From contig NZ_SSDF01000088.1 in NCBI RefSeq assembly GCF_004794515.1, positions 82,942 through 146,941 of the forward strand: a DNA stretch of 64,000 bases, read 5' to 3'. Both the position numbers and the translations under genes were made by a program. This DNA is from Microbacterium sp. A20. GTDB taxonomy: Bacteria; Actinomycetota; Actinomycetes; Actinomycetales; Microbacteriaceae. The notes below the pieces were generated by a model that searched no databases, was not told where the DNA came from, and saw nothing but the letters and a program-made list of their open reading frames with translations. Each line of letters starts with the position of its first letter. Position 1 is the first letter of the stretch. Below, one piece after another: positions 9,143-17,268 of the stretch.

Positions 9143-9192
9143 TGCAGCCACAGGTGGAAGTTCCAGCGAACTCCATTGCGCCCGAGGTTCAT
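9139..9192 (-). other. 17-codon open frame bridging two coupled genes
   Basis: ATG 9192 lies six bases after a near-perfect ribosome-binding site (GGAGGATCAAA then ATG). It overlaps the stop of the upstream PH-like gene. The frame encodes 17 residues and its TGA overlaps ATG 9142 of the downstream gene. It could be a translational coupler. Alternatively it could be the true N-terminus of the downstream gene separated by a one-base frameshift, because frames 9192 and 9142 differ by 50 bases. The sequence alone cannot decide. Confidence 0.4.
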
Positions 9193-9740
9193 TTTGATCC
9201 TCCGGTCCCCTGGCCGTCACGACGGGCTCTGGCTGATCGACGCGGGCCGGTTCCCGCCCCCGACTCTGCCCCGAGCCACCGATTCAGTGCTTCCGAGGTG
9301 CGTCGCGCTGTGTGCCGATTGCAGACACTTCCGTGCAACCGAGCGGTGTCTCCGTTCCGCAGTTCCGCGACGACGCGGCCACTCTCGAGTTGCCCGCCGT
9401 AAACGGTCCAGCCGGCGACGAACAGATATCCCATATACGCCTCCTCGCGAAACCGAACGATCTCAGCCTTCTCGTAGGTGCGCGTCCGCCACCAAGAGGT
9501 GACGACGATGCGATCTCCGTCTACGCGAATCCCCGTGAACGGCAGCCGGCCCCAGCACCACGCGCAGATCAGCACCGAACCGGCCAGGAGACTGATGACG
9601 AAGGGCGGAATCGTCGAGCCGATATCGATCAGCGCGAGCAGCGGCAGGAGGCCGAAGAAGAACGTGGCCGGCCCGAGTCTCCTCGCTCTCTCGGCGAGAG
9701 CCTGCTTGCGTATCGACCTAGCGCGCAGCCCATTCCTCAC
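9189..9740 (-). CDS. Membrane-anchored PH-like domain protein (array gene 3)
   Basis: The 183-residue protein has a basic N-terminus, two hydrophobic segments (roughly residues 25-42 and 45-62), and then a beta-rich stretch with GIRVDGDRIVVTSWWRTRTY. This resembles small bacterial PH-domain membrane proteins. The C-terminal tail is rich in Arg and Gly. GTG 9740 overlaps the stop of the upstream gene (GTGA) and its own TGA overlaps ATG 9192. Membrane location would suit an immunity protein against a toxin acting at the membrane, but nothing in the sequence demonstrates that. Confidence 0.6.
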   Translation of the reverse strand: MRNGLRARSIRKQALAERARRLGPATFFFGLLPLLALIDIGSTIPPFVISLLAGSVLICAWCWGRLPFTGIRVDGDRIVVTSWWRTRTYEKAEIVRFREEAYMGYLFVAGWTVYGGQLESGRVVAELRNGDTARLHGSVCNRHTARRTSEALNRWLGAESGAGTGPRRSARARRDGQGTGGSK

Positions 9741-10222
9741 GAGCTAGGCCGCCAGGGCGGCGCGATCCCGCGTCCGGCCCCATATCCGCGATACAGGCGC
9801 ATCTGTTCGCCTCTCACTGTGACATCCACAAACGGCGTCCGCAGAAAACGAGTACGTCCACCGCGTCCGCCCGCTCGGACATACTGCAATCCGATCGCGA
9901 CTCGGCGCCGCAGTTGCTCCTCCTCATCCGCCAATGACTGTCGAAGCTCATGTTCGTCATCAGCCAACAAGACATCCTCGTCGATCTCGTCCAGGAAGTA
10001 AGTGTCGTCAAGACTCAAGGAATATAGATTGCTCGCAATTCGGGCGATGCAGGTGACACGGTCGCCACCGAGGCGCGATCTTAGCCAAAGCCTCGCCCCG
10101 GACTCGTCCGCCATAACAACGGCGTCGACATTCTGCTCCCCCTCAACCATCGATGCCAGGAGCGAAGCTATAGCTTGGTTTGAACGCGCCATGGTCACTA
10201 CATCCACTTCCCATACTTCCAC
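9737..10222 (-). CDS. Hypothetical protein, putative immunity gene (array gene 2)
   Basis: The product is 161 residues from GTG 10222, or 151 from ATG 10192 (MARSNQAIAS), which looks an equally reasonable start. It is soluble, with an acidic run LDEIDEDVLLADDEHEL followed by a basic, Gly-rich region RAGGRGGRTRF. No family is recognised. The gene lies between copy 2 of the direct repeat and the PH-like gene, whose start overlaps its stop. Its placement in a coupled series behind an Rhs tip suggests an accessory or immunity role. Confidence 0.55.
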   Translation of the reverse strand: MEVWEVDVVTMARSNQAIASLLASMVEGEQNVDAVVMADESGARLWLRSRLGGDRVTCIARIASNLYSLSLDDTYFLDEIDEDVLLADDEHELRQSLADEEEQLRRRVAIGLQYVRAGGRGGRTRFLRTPFVDVTVRGEQMRLYRGYGAGRGIAPPWRPSS

Positions 10223-10301
10223 CGCGGTAGATCCGGACCTCTGAGTACCGCGGGCGCGATCGCGCTAGTGATCTGCGAACTGCAACGGCGACTCAGGGTC
10301 G
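10217..10301. repeat. Copy 2 of the imperfect ~85-bp direct repeat
   Basis: Gap-free counterpart of 8714-8798. It spans the last codons of the gene ending at 10265, the stop, and the junction into the following gene. In copy 1 the equivalent non-coding part leads towards the acetyltransferase gene instead. The shared immunity-gene tail and downstream flank are what repeated cassette insertion by short homology would leave. Confidence 0.8.
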
Positions 10302-11038
10302 TGGCGCGCGAGCCGCGAGACTGTCCTCTCCACGATCTCCGTGAGTGCTACCCCCCAGTCGCCGGACACCCAGAACTTGCCAGGCTCGAGAATGGCGCGG
10401 GCCATCCGTTTCGCGTCTCGAAGACGCGTCGGCCGCACGTCCCCCCGCGCATCCCGGTAACTCCACCAGAGCGTCGCGAACCATGCTCGAACAGCCGCCT
10501 CCGGGGACAGAGCATCGCCACCCTGATCGACAGTCTGCGAACAGGTCTTCATTAGAAGCTTGGCCTCCCGCCCATCGATATCCTCTGAGACAACGTTCGA
10601 AAGGAGCCGGAGGAGATCGGCGCTCAGCGACGCGGGGCTCGCGAGCGCTTGGAGCAGCGGCGCGCGCGCAGCGAGACGCACCGCACCTTCATCGATCGCC
10701 GAGAGCGTGGCCGGTCGCGGCGGCAGGTCCAACAGAACGCCCTCGTCGGGGCCACGAACAACGCGAACGTAGTCCTGGTTGAAGAATCGCGCGGCGAGTG
10801 AATCCGAGATGTCGGTCTCGACCCGGCCGACAAGATCCTTGTGGATGCGAGTCGCGTGATCTCGCGGGACAATGTTTCGAAGAATGCTGAGCGTGTAATG
10901 GTGCGGCGTCCAACACGCGATTTCTACGAAGTCATCGGGGCCGACATCAATCGGATCCAAGGCGACAACACTCCCTGCCAACTCTCCCTCTTCAATATAT
11001 CCAATGCTCTGCCATACTTCGTCCAGTTCAGTGCTCAA
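10265..11038 (-). CDS. Putative immunity protein directly downstream of the Rhs tip (array gene 1)
   Basis: The chosen start is TTG 11038, which lies inside the last codons of the Rhs tip (its TGA is 11030-11028) and has a GGCGGGATG-like ribosome-binding sequence before it. This gives 257 residues. The frame runs on upstream to 11071 without a convincing site. The protein is soluble and mixed-charge, with DPIDVGPDDFVEIACW and WFATLWWSYRDARGD segments. I recognise no family. An 11-base overlap with the toxin-like gene is the usual toxin-immunity arrangement, so this is the best candidate for the cognate immunity gene. Its tail is duplicated in the gene at 8762. Confidence 0.6.
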   Translation of the reverse strand: MSTELDEVWQSIGYIEEGELAGSVVALDPIDVGPDDFVEIACWTPHHYTLSILRNIVPRDHATRIHKDLVGRVETDISDSLAARFFNQDYVRVVRGPDEGVLLDLPPRPATLSAIDEGAVRLAARAPLLQALASPASLSADLLRLLSNVVSEDIDGREAKLLMKTCSQTVDQGGDALSPEAAVRAWFATLWWSYRDARGDVRPTRLRDAKRMARAILEPGKFWVSGDWGVALTEIVERTVSRLARHDPESPLQFADH

Positions 11039-11798
11039 TATGCATCCCGCCTGCGCGCCCCCGATACCCAATCACCGAGTATCTCCTGTGGGTATACGAG
11101 TGGTAATTCCAGCCAGTCCGATTAAAGGTATTCACTCCACTATTTCCTCGCGAGGTGATGCGCTTGACCGAAGGGTTCCTCAACAATGCTCGCGACGCGA
11201 TCTGCGTCGCTCGGTAGCTTGCCTTCATAGTTGGCCGCGAGTGCGTGGTTTTGTTCACGAAATTGTCGTTTCTCCACTGAGTACTCTTGCGCACCACGTT
11301 TGTCGCTTGCGAGACCGTACGCAACCGATTGGCCACATTCATGCCTCTAGTGAACTTTGCCCCGTAGTAAACCACCCGCGCGGCAACGACGGCCACCTTG
11401 ATCGCGGCACCGGCGACGGTACTGACGCCGGGCACGAACATTATTGCGGTTGAGACTATGTCCAGCGCAAGTAGCCAGTCGAACTCGCCTGACAGATCGC
11501 TGCTCCCGATGGGATCTGTCGGCCAGACGTAGTCGTTGTCGACGCCGCCCTCGACGGGGTCGACCTGAAGGAATCGACCGAGGGCCGGCACATAGAGCCT
11601 CGCCCCCATCTCGATCATCAGGACAGTTGATTCCGCTTCAACCGGCTTCCGGGCGCCCTGATGCCATCCGCTCGCGCCATCGTTCTGACCGGCGGCATTG
11701 GCGGCGATAGTGCCGATCGCGAACGTGGTCATATCCAACGGCTGACCGAACGGTTCGTAAAGCTGCAGCGCCCCGTGGCCAGCCCCGTCACCGGTCAC
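11028..11798 (-). CDS. Truncated Rhs-family C-terminal tip with unassigned toxin-like domain
   Basis: The 256 visible residues start mid-protein. They run YEPFGQPLD (14-22), the Rhs core signature MGARLYVPALGRF near 64-76 followed by VDPVEGG, then DPIGSSDLSGEF (about 95-106). A hydrophobic linker (107-146) follows, then a basic C-terminal region of about 105 residues ending MHIEH, with NYHSYTHRRY at 231-240. In-frame codons upstream (11799-11817) still look Rhs-like (SLLGHTL), but the long N-terminal YD-repeat shell is missing. The next upstream gene is uracil-DNA glycosylase. As it stands this is an orphan tip, active only if expressed or recombined onto a full-length Rhs gene elsewhere. I cannot assign the toxin family. 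Confidence 0.75.
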   Translation of the reverse strand: MTGDGAGHGALQLYEPFGQPLDMTTFAIGTIAANAAGQNDGASGWHQGARKPVEAESTVLMIEMGARLYVPALGRFLQVDPVEGGVDNDYVWPTDPIGSSDLSGEFDWLLALDIVSTAIMFVPGVSTVAGAAIKVAVVAARVVYYGAKFTRGMNVANRLRTVSQATNVVRKSTQWRNDNFVNKTTHSRPTMKASYRATQIASRALLRNPSVKRITSRGNSGVNTFNRTGWNYHSYTHRRYSVIGYRGRAGGMHIEH

Positions 11799-11871
11799 CA
11801 GGGTGTGCCCGAGAAGACTCGGACTTGAGTGCCGTGCCGCAAATCGAATCGAAGAATTCGCTCTGCAGCGC

Positions 11872-12591
11872 CTAGATCAGGCGCTCAGCCTCCGCAGGCT
11901 CGCCGCCCACCCGCCAGTCGATCGCCTCCGCACCCTGCTCCGCGAGGAGCGCATTCACGCGGGAGAACGGACGGGAGCCGAAGAAGCCGCGGCTGGCAGA
12001 CAGCGGAGACGGGTGGGCCGAGGCGAGGATCGGCGTCGAACCCAGCATCGGCTGCAGATTCGCGGCATCCTTTCCCCACAGCACGGCGACGAGCGGCTGA
12101 TCGCGCGCGACGAGCGTCCGAATCGCGAGCTCGGTGACCTTCTCCCACCCCCAACCGCGGTGCGAGGCGGCGGCACCCGGGCGCACGGTGAGCACGCGGT
12201 TGAGGAGGAGCACGCCCTGATCGCTCCACCCGGTCAGGTCGCCGTGGGGTGCCGGCGGGATGCCGAGATCGCTCTCGCGCTCCTTGTAGATGTTGGTGAG
12301 GCTGCGCGGCAGCGGTCGCACGTCACGGTCGACCGCGAACGACAGACCGATCGGGTGACCGGGCGTCGGATACGGGTCCTGTCCGGTTATCAGCACCCGC
12401 ACATCGGCGAGTGGCCGCTGGAAGGCCCGGAGCACGTTCTCACCGGACGGCAGGTACCCGTGCCCGGCCGCCTGCTCGGCGCGGAGTCGCTCGCCGATCT
12501 CCGTGATGGTGTCCTGTACCGGAGCGAGCGCCTCCGCCCACCCCGCGTCGATCCGCCCGTCGGCAGCGAGCTCGGCGAGAGACGGCGCCAC
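11872..12591 (-). CDS. ung: Uracil-DNA glycosylase, family 1
   Basis: The 239-residue enzyme removes uracil from DNA to start base-excision repair. The water-activating loop GQDPYP sits at 70-75 with catalytic Asp72. The uracil-recognition and minor-groove loop [13 protein letters not shown] is complete, and [10 protein letters not shown] matches the family. Length is normal. Its stop lies about 50 bases from where Rhs similarity ends, so the island boundary abuts but does not disrupt it. The start lies just downstream of the SDR gene's stop on the same strand. Confidence 0.95.
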   Translation of the reverse strand: MAPSLAELAADGRIDAGWAEALAPVQDTITEIGERLRAEQAAGHGYLPSGENVLRAFQRPLADVRVLITGQDPYPTPGHPIGLSFAVDRDVRPLPRSLTNIYKERESDLGIPPAPHGDLTGWSDQGVLLLNRVLTVRPGAAASHRGWGWEKVTELAIRTLVARDQPLVAVLWGKDAANLQPMLGSTPILASAHPSPLSASRGFFGSRPFSRVNALLAEQGAEAIDWRVGGEPAEAERLI

Positions 12592-12592
12592 G

Positions 12593-13375
12593 TCAGTCGA
12601 TGGAGCGCACGCGCAGCGGACCGCGCGCGAGCAGGTGCTGAGCCGACTGCGCGACCGGGCGCATCGTGATCAGGTCAAGGTTGACGTGTCCCGGCGACTC
12701 CAGCGCATAGGCGATCACGTCGGCGACGTCTTCGGCGAGAAGAGGCGCTTCGACGCCCGAGTACACGGCCTCGGCGGCGGCGACGTCGCCCCCCAGACGG
12801 TTCAGCGTGAACTCCTCCGTGTGGACCATGCCGGGGGCGACTTCGACGACGCGGATCGGCTCGCCGTTGAGCTCCTGGCGGAGGACCTTCACCAGCATGC
12901 TCTCGGCGGCCTTCGCGGCGTTGTAACCGGCGCCGCCCGCATACGCCGACTGCGCGGCGGTCGAGGTGACGAAGAGCGTGTCGGCGTGGCCGTCTGCCGC
13001 AGCAGCGCGGCGCAGCAGCGGAAGCAGTCCGGCGACGAGGCGCTGCGTCGCCAGCACGTTGGCGTCGAACATCCACTGCCAGTCCGCGACCGACGCGTCT
13101 TCGATACGGTCAGTCCCGCGGGCCCCGCCGGCCACCTGCACCAGCGCGTGCACCGGCCCGGACTTCTCGAGTTCTGAGACGAGCGCGTCGACGGCAGCTG
13201 GGTCGGTCAGGTCACAGGCGATGGCCGAGGCCCCGGTCTCCGCGGCGAGCGCGGACAGACGGTCCTCGCGTCGGGCGACTCCGACGACATCCCATCCTCG
13301 TGCGCGGAGTGCGCGCACCGTTGCCGCGCCGATCCCCGAACTCGCACCTGTCACCACTGCACGTCTGTTCACCAT
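12593..13375 (-). CDS. Short-chain dehydrogenase/reductase
   Basis: The 260-residue protein is a classical SDR. It has the Rossmann cofactor motif TGASSGIG at 9-16, NAD(P) specificity region VARRED with arginines that favour NADP, an N-A-x-x-like segment, and catalytic GYNAAKAAE (YxxxK). It probably acts in the cytosol on a carbonyl or alcohol; YdfG-like serine/3-hydroxy acid dehydrogenases resemble it, but the substrate is unknown. It is closely spaced with ung on the same strand, so the two are likely co-transcribed. Confidence 0.85.
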   Translation of the reverse strand: MVNRRAVVTGASSGIGAATVRALRARGWDVVGVARREDRLSALAAETGASAIACDLTDPAAVDALVSELEKSGPVHALVQVAGGARGTDRIEDASVADWQWMFDANVLATQRLVAGLLPLLRRAAAADGHADTLFVTSTAAQSAYAGGAGYNAAKAAESMLVKVLRQELNGEPIRVVEVAPGMVHTEEFTLNRLGGDVAAAEAVYSGVEAPLLAEDVADVIAYALESPGHVNLDLITMRPVAQSAQHLLARGPLRVRSID

Positions 13376-13492
13376 GCCTCCACCGTACGATGTTCCGCCG
13401 GGAATGCGCAGACCCGCACGGGGCTGTCGCGGAACCCTTCTCCCCCGTGATTCCGGGCCTCCACCGTGTTACGTCACATTTCCCGGTTGTTG

Positions 13493-13519
13493 TTGACACG
13501 GACCGATCTTCCGTACTCT
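13493..13519 (+). promoter_or_regulatory. Possible promoter of metY
   Basis: A perfect TTGACA at 13493-13498 is followed after 15 bases by TACTCT at 13514-13519, in the 196-base gap before metY. Spacing is short, so this is a candidate only. The region is otherwise without a recognisable riboswitch or transcription-factor palindrome. Confidence 0.3.
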
Positions 13520-13570
13520 CGCTGCAACGGCATTCGCCATCCGACCTTCCGACCACTCCTGGGGGAAAAC

Positions 13571-14893
13571 ATGTCCGCACCTGAGTCCTGGCGCTTCGAG
13601 ACCAAGCAGGTCCACTCCGGCGCTGCCCCCGACCCGGTCACGAAGGCTCGTGCCACGCCGATCTACCAGACCACCTCCTACGTGTTCGACAGTGCGGACC
13701 ATGCGGCCAACCTCTTCGCGCTCGCGGAGTTCGGCAACATCTACACCCGCATCCAGAACCCGACGCAGGACGTGCTCGAGCAGCGCCTCGCCGCTCTCGA
13801 GGGCGGCACCGGAGCACTCGTGCTCGCCAGCGGCCAGGCCGCCTCGACCTTCGCGATCCTCAACATCGCGCAGGCCGGCGACCACTTCGTCGCCTCGAGC
13901 TCGATCTACGGCGGCACGTACAACCTCTTCAAGTACACGCTCGCCAAGCTCGGCATCGAGGTCACCTTCGTCGAGAACCAGGACGACGCCGAGGAATGGC
14001 GCCGCGCGGTCCGCCCGAACACGAAGCTGTTCTTCGCGGAGACCATCGGCAATCCGCAGATCAACATCCTCGACATCCGCGCCGTCGCCGACATCGCGCA
14101 CGAATCCGGCGTCCCGCTGATCGTCGACAACACGATCGCGACCCCGTACCTGATCCGTCCGTTCGAGTTCGGCGCCGACATCGTCGTTCACTCCGTCACG
14201 AAGTTCCTCGGCGGGCACGGCACCACCATCGGCGGCGCCATCATCGACGGCGGAACGTTCGAGTGGTCGAAGAACGTCGACAAGTTCCCCGGCCTCACGG
14301 TTCCGGACCCGTCGTACCACGGCGCGAGCTACACCGCCGCGGTCGGCGACCCGCTCGCCTACATCATCAAGGCCCGCGTGCAGCTGCTGCGCGACCTGGG
14401 TTCGGCCATCGCGCCGCAGAGCGCCTGGAACCTCATCCAGGGCATCGAGACCCTGTCGCTGCGCATCGAGCGTCACGTGCAGAACGCGCAGGAGATCGCG
14501 GAGTGGCTCGACAGCCGTGACGACGTCGCGACCGTCAACTACTCGGGTCTGCCCTCCTCCCCCTGGTACGCCAAGGCGAACGAGTACGCCCCCAAGGGCG
14601 TCGGCGCCGTGCTGTCGTTCGAGCTCAAGGGCGGTGTCGAGGCCGGACGCGAGTTCGTGAACAGCCTGTCGCTGTTCAGCCACCTCGCCAACATCGGCGA
14701 CGTGCGCTCGCTCGTCATCCACCCCGCGTCGACGACCCACGCGCAGCTCACCCCCGAGCAGCAGCTCACCGCGGGCGTCACGCCGGGCCTCGTCCGCCTC
14801 TCCGTGGGTATCGAGAACATCGAGGACCTGAAGGCCGACCTCGACCAGGCTCTCGCTGCGGCACGCGCCGTGTCGGAGGCTGCTCGCGCCTGA
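13571..14893 (+). CDS. metY: O-acetylhomoserine sulfhydrylase (aminocarboxypropyltransferase)
   Basis: The 440-residue PLP enzyme makes homocysteine directly from O-acetylhomoserine and sulfide, in methionine synthesis. Visible features are the N-terminal FETKQVHSG, YTRIQNPT, and the PLP lysine in SVTKFLGGHGT (Lys211). It has the insertion and ~430-residue length of MetY rather than the shorter MetB/MetZ. ATG 13571 follows GGGGGAAAAC, a good ribosome-binding site, so the 35 in-frame codons further upstream are excluded. metX lies about 1.2 kb downstream on the same strand, separated by a terminator-like hairpin and an EEP-family gene. Confidence 0.93.
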   Translation: MSAPESWRFETKQVHSGAAPDPVTKARATPIYQTTSYVFDSADHAANLFALAEFGNIYTRIQNPTQDVLEQRLAALEGGTGALVLASGQAASTFAILNIAQAGDHFVASSSIYGGTYNLFKYTLAKLGIEVTFVENQDDAEEWRRAVRPNTKLFFAETIGNPQINILDIRAVADIAHESGVPLIVDNTIATPYLIRPFEFGADIVVHSVTKFLGGHGTTIGGAIIDGGTFEWSKNVDKFPGLTVPDPSYHGASYTAAVGDPLAYIIKARVQLLRDLGSAIAPQSAWNLIQGIETLSLRIERHVQNAQEIAEWLDSRDDVATVNYSGLPSSPWYAKANEYAPKGVGAVLSFELKGGVEAGREFVNSLSLFSHLANIGDVRSLVIHPASTTHAQLTPEQQLTAGVTPGLVRLSVGIENIEDLKADLDQALAAARAVSEAARA

Positions 14894-14907
14894 CGCACAG
14901 CACAGTC

Positions 14908-14947
14908 GTGAGGATGCCCCGGACCACGCGGTCCGGGGCATCCTCAC
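14908..14947. terminator. Strong hairpin after metY
   Basis: An 18-base perfect stem (GTGAGGATGCCCCGGACC pairing with its complement) with a four-base ACGC loop lies 15 bases after the metY stop. No long T-run follows, which is common in high-GC actinobacteria. It should end metY transcription. Confidence 0.85.
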
Positions 14948-15022
14948 GTTCGCGGCAGGGTCACCATCCGGCCGAACCACAGGCGGCTCCGTCGAGAATG
15001 GGATCCCCACCGTGAGGAATGC

Positions 15023-15955
15023 ATGATCGACGTCGCACACCGAGCACCGCTCGCCCGCCGAACCACGACGCGCCGTGCTCGCCGTCTCGCGATCGCCGGC
15101 ATCATCGTGCTGGTCCTGGTCGCGTGCGGCTGGATCCCCGGCGTGATCGGTACTGCTGTCGCCGCCGTACTCCCCTGGCTCGGGCTCGTCATCCTCGCAC
15201 TCGTCGTCACCGCGTTCTTCCTCGCGCGGCGCGTGATCGTGCTCCTCCTGGTGCCGGCACTCCTCTGGATCCTCGCGATGGTTCCTGCGCTCCCCGCCCT
15301 CCCGGCACCGGCCGACGCGGAGGAGGAGCTCACGATCGCCAGCCAGAACGTGCGCGCACACTCCGGGAGCGCCGCCGCCTCCGCCACAGAACTCGCGCGG
15401 AGCGAGGCGGATGTGATCGCCCTCACCGAACTCGACGGCGACAGCCTCTCCGCCGCGAGCGAGGTGCTCGCCGACGCCTACCCGCACTCCTACACGGTCG
15501 GCACGGTTGCCCTGTGGAGTCGATACCCCCTGACGAGTGCCGAACCGCTCACGCTCGGGCTCAGCTGGAAGCGCGCGCTCCGGGTCGAGGTGCAGAGCCC
15601 CGCGGGCCCGGTCGCCGTCTACGTGCTGCACGCCGCATCCGTGCGACCTGGGCAGCAGCAGGACCGCGACACCATGCTGCACGGCATCGCCGAGCAGGTC
15701 GCCTCCGACGAGGCCACGGCACTCGTCGTCGTCGGAGACTTCAATGCGCCGTCGACGGACCCGGCCCTCGCCGCGCTGCGTGCGGAGGCCGACTGGGCAC
15801 GGCCGACCGACGGAACGCTCGGATTCACCTGGCCGGCCGCGTTCCCGCTCGTCCGGATCGACCAGGTGTTCGTCCGCGGAGTGGACGTCGTCACCTCGGG
15901 CACGCTGCGCACCGGGAACAGCGACCACCTCGCCACGATGACGCGCGTGCGCTGA
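15023..15955 (+). CDS. Membrane-anchored endonuclease/exonuclease/phosphatase (EEP) family protein
   Basis: The 310-residue protein has about three hydrophobic segments in the first 95 residues, then an EEP catalytic domain. That domain shows IASQNVRAHSG, ALTELDG (metal-binding Glu), VVGDFNAPSTDP (the GDFN motif) and a terminal NSDHLAT (catalytic Asp-His). Family members include DNase I-like nucleases and lipid or inositol phosphatases. The membrane anchor suggests an extracytoplasmic phosphodiesterase. It sits between metY and metX, but nothing ties it to methionine metabolism. Confidence 0.82.
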   Translation: MIDVAHRAPLARRTTTRRARRLAIAGIIVLVLVACGWIPGVIGTAVAAVLPWLGLVILALVVTAFFLARRVIVLLLVPALLWILAMVPALPALPAPADAEEELTIASQNVRAHSGSAAASATELARSEADVIALTELDGDSLSAASEVLADAYPHSYTVGTVALWSRYPLTSAEPLTLGLSWKRALRVEVQSPAGPVAVYVLHAASVRPGQQQDRDTMLHGIAEQVASDEATALVVVGDFNAPSTDPALAALRAEADWARPTDGTLGFTWPAAFPLVRIDQVFVRGVDVVTSGTLRTGNSDHLATMTRVR

Positions 15956-16052
15956 GTCCTGCGCCCCTGGTCCGAGCCGCGGCGCCGCGGATGGCGCGAC
16001 ACCGGGTCGTAACCTGCCGCCGACGGGTGCTCGACCAGGCGACAATGGAGGG

Positions 16053-17258
16053 ATGGACTGGCAGACGACCTCCGAGGACACGGTGCCGTCGGCACCCGTG
16101 ACGGAGGCCGACGTCCGGCTGCTCCGTGCCCGCCCACCGGCGACCGGTGCCTGGCGCGACGGCGACCCGGTCGGCGGCAGGCGTTTCGCCGCGTTCGGTG
16201 CCTTCTCCACCGAGAGCGGTCAGGAGCTGCCGGGCATCCGCATCGCGTACGAGTCGTGGGGTGAGCTGAATGCCGCTCGCGACAATGCGATCCTCGTGCT
16301 GCATGCCCTCACGGGCGACAGCCATGTGCGGGGGCCCGCAGGATCCGGCCACCCGACCGTGGGGTGGTGGGAGGACATCACCGGCCCCGGTGCGCCGCTC
16401 GACACCGACCGCTGGTTCGTGATCGCTCCGAACATGCTGGGCGGCTGCCAGGGGTCGACCGGGCCGGCGAGCGTCGCCCCTGACGGCTACGAGTGGGCGT
16501 CGCGCTTCCCGTACCTGACGATCCGCGACCAGGTGGCTGCGCAGGTGCGGCTCGCCGATGCGCTGGGCATCGACAGCTGGGCCGCGGTCATCGGCGGATC
16601 CATGGGCGGCATGCACGCCCTCGAATGGGCGGTCACACATCCGGAGCGCGTCCAGCGCCTCGCCGTGCTCTCCTCTCCCCCGGTGACCACCGCCGACCAG
16701 ATCGCGCTGAACACGGTGCAGCTCGAGACGATCCGCATGGACCCGCGTTTCCAGGGCGGCGAGTACTACGACCTCGGAGACGGCGACGGTCCGCACCGTG
16801 GACTCGCGCTGGCACGGCGGATGGCTCTGCTGAACTACCGCAGCCCGATCGAGCTGAACCAGCGCTTCCAGCGGTCGTGGCAGTCAGATGTCTCACCTCT
16901 CGGCCACGGCGGACGCTTCGCCGTGGAGTCGTACCTCGATTTCCACGGCAACAAATTCACCCGCCGCTTCGACGCGAACAGCTACATCACGCTCGTCGAG
17001 GCCATGAACTCGCACGACGTCGGTCGCGAGCGCGGCGGAGTCGAAGAGGCGCTGCACGCCGTCACCGCCACCACCCTCGTCCTGGGCATCGACAGCGACC
17101 GGCTGTTCCCCGTCGACGGACAGCAGCGCATCGCCCGCAGCATCCCGAACGTGATCGACGGAGAGGCGGTGGTGGTGGCCAGCGACTTCGGCCACGACGG
17201 CTTCCTCATCGAGACCGACATCGTCGGCGCGAACCTGCGGCGACTGCTCGCGAGTTGA
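16053..17258 (+). CDS. metX: Homoserine O-acetyltransferase
   Basis: This 401-residue alpha/beta-hydrolase-fold enzyme acetylates homoserine with acetyl-CoA, providing the substrate of MetY. Diagnostic segments are LHALTGDSH, the nucleophile elbow GGSMGGMHALEW with Ser183, and the C-terminal FGHDGFLIE with the catalytic His. Length is normal for MetX of Actinobacteria. Together with metY it gives the direct sulfhydrylation route to homocysteine. It converges with the NUDIX gene, leaving only 10 bases between stops. Confidence 0.94.
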   Translation: MDWQTTSEDTVPSAPVTEADVRLLRARPPATGAWRDGDPVGGRRFAAFGAFSTESGQELPGIRIAYESWGELNAARDNAILVLHALTGDSHVRGPAGSGHPTVGWWEDITGPGAPLDTDRWFVIAPNMLGGCQGSTGPASVAPDGYEWASRFPYLTIRDQVAAQVRLADALGIDSWAAVIGGSMGGMHALEWAVTHPERVQRLAVLSSPPVTTADQIALNTVQLETIRMDPRFQGGEYYDLGDGDGPHRGLALARRMALLNYRSPIELNQRFQRSWQSDVSPLGHGGRFAVESYLDFHGNKFTRRFDANSYITLVEAMNSHDVGRERGGVEEALHAVTATTLVLGIDSDRLFPVDGQQRIARSIPNVIDGEAVVVASDFGHDGFLIETDIVGANLRRLLAS

Positions 17259-17268
17259 TCCGCTCCGC

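Noticed and set aside
8700..11871. Insertion sequence or prophage carrying the Rhs-tip island
   Set aside because: No transposase, integrase, terminal inverted repeats or tRNA attachment site was found. The only repeat is the 85-bp internal one.
13376..13570. Possible SAM-responsive riboswitch before metY
   Set aside because: No paired helices or conserved core typical of SAM riboswitches were visible in these 195 bases.
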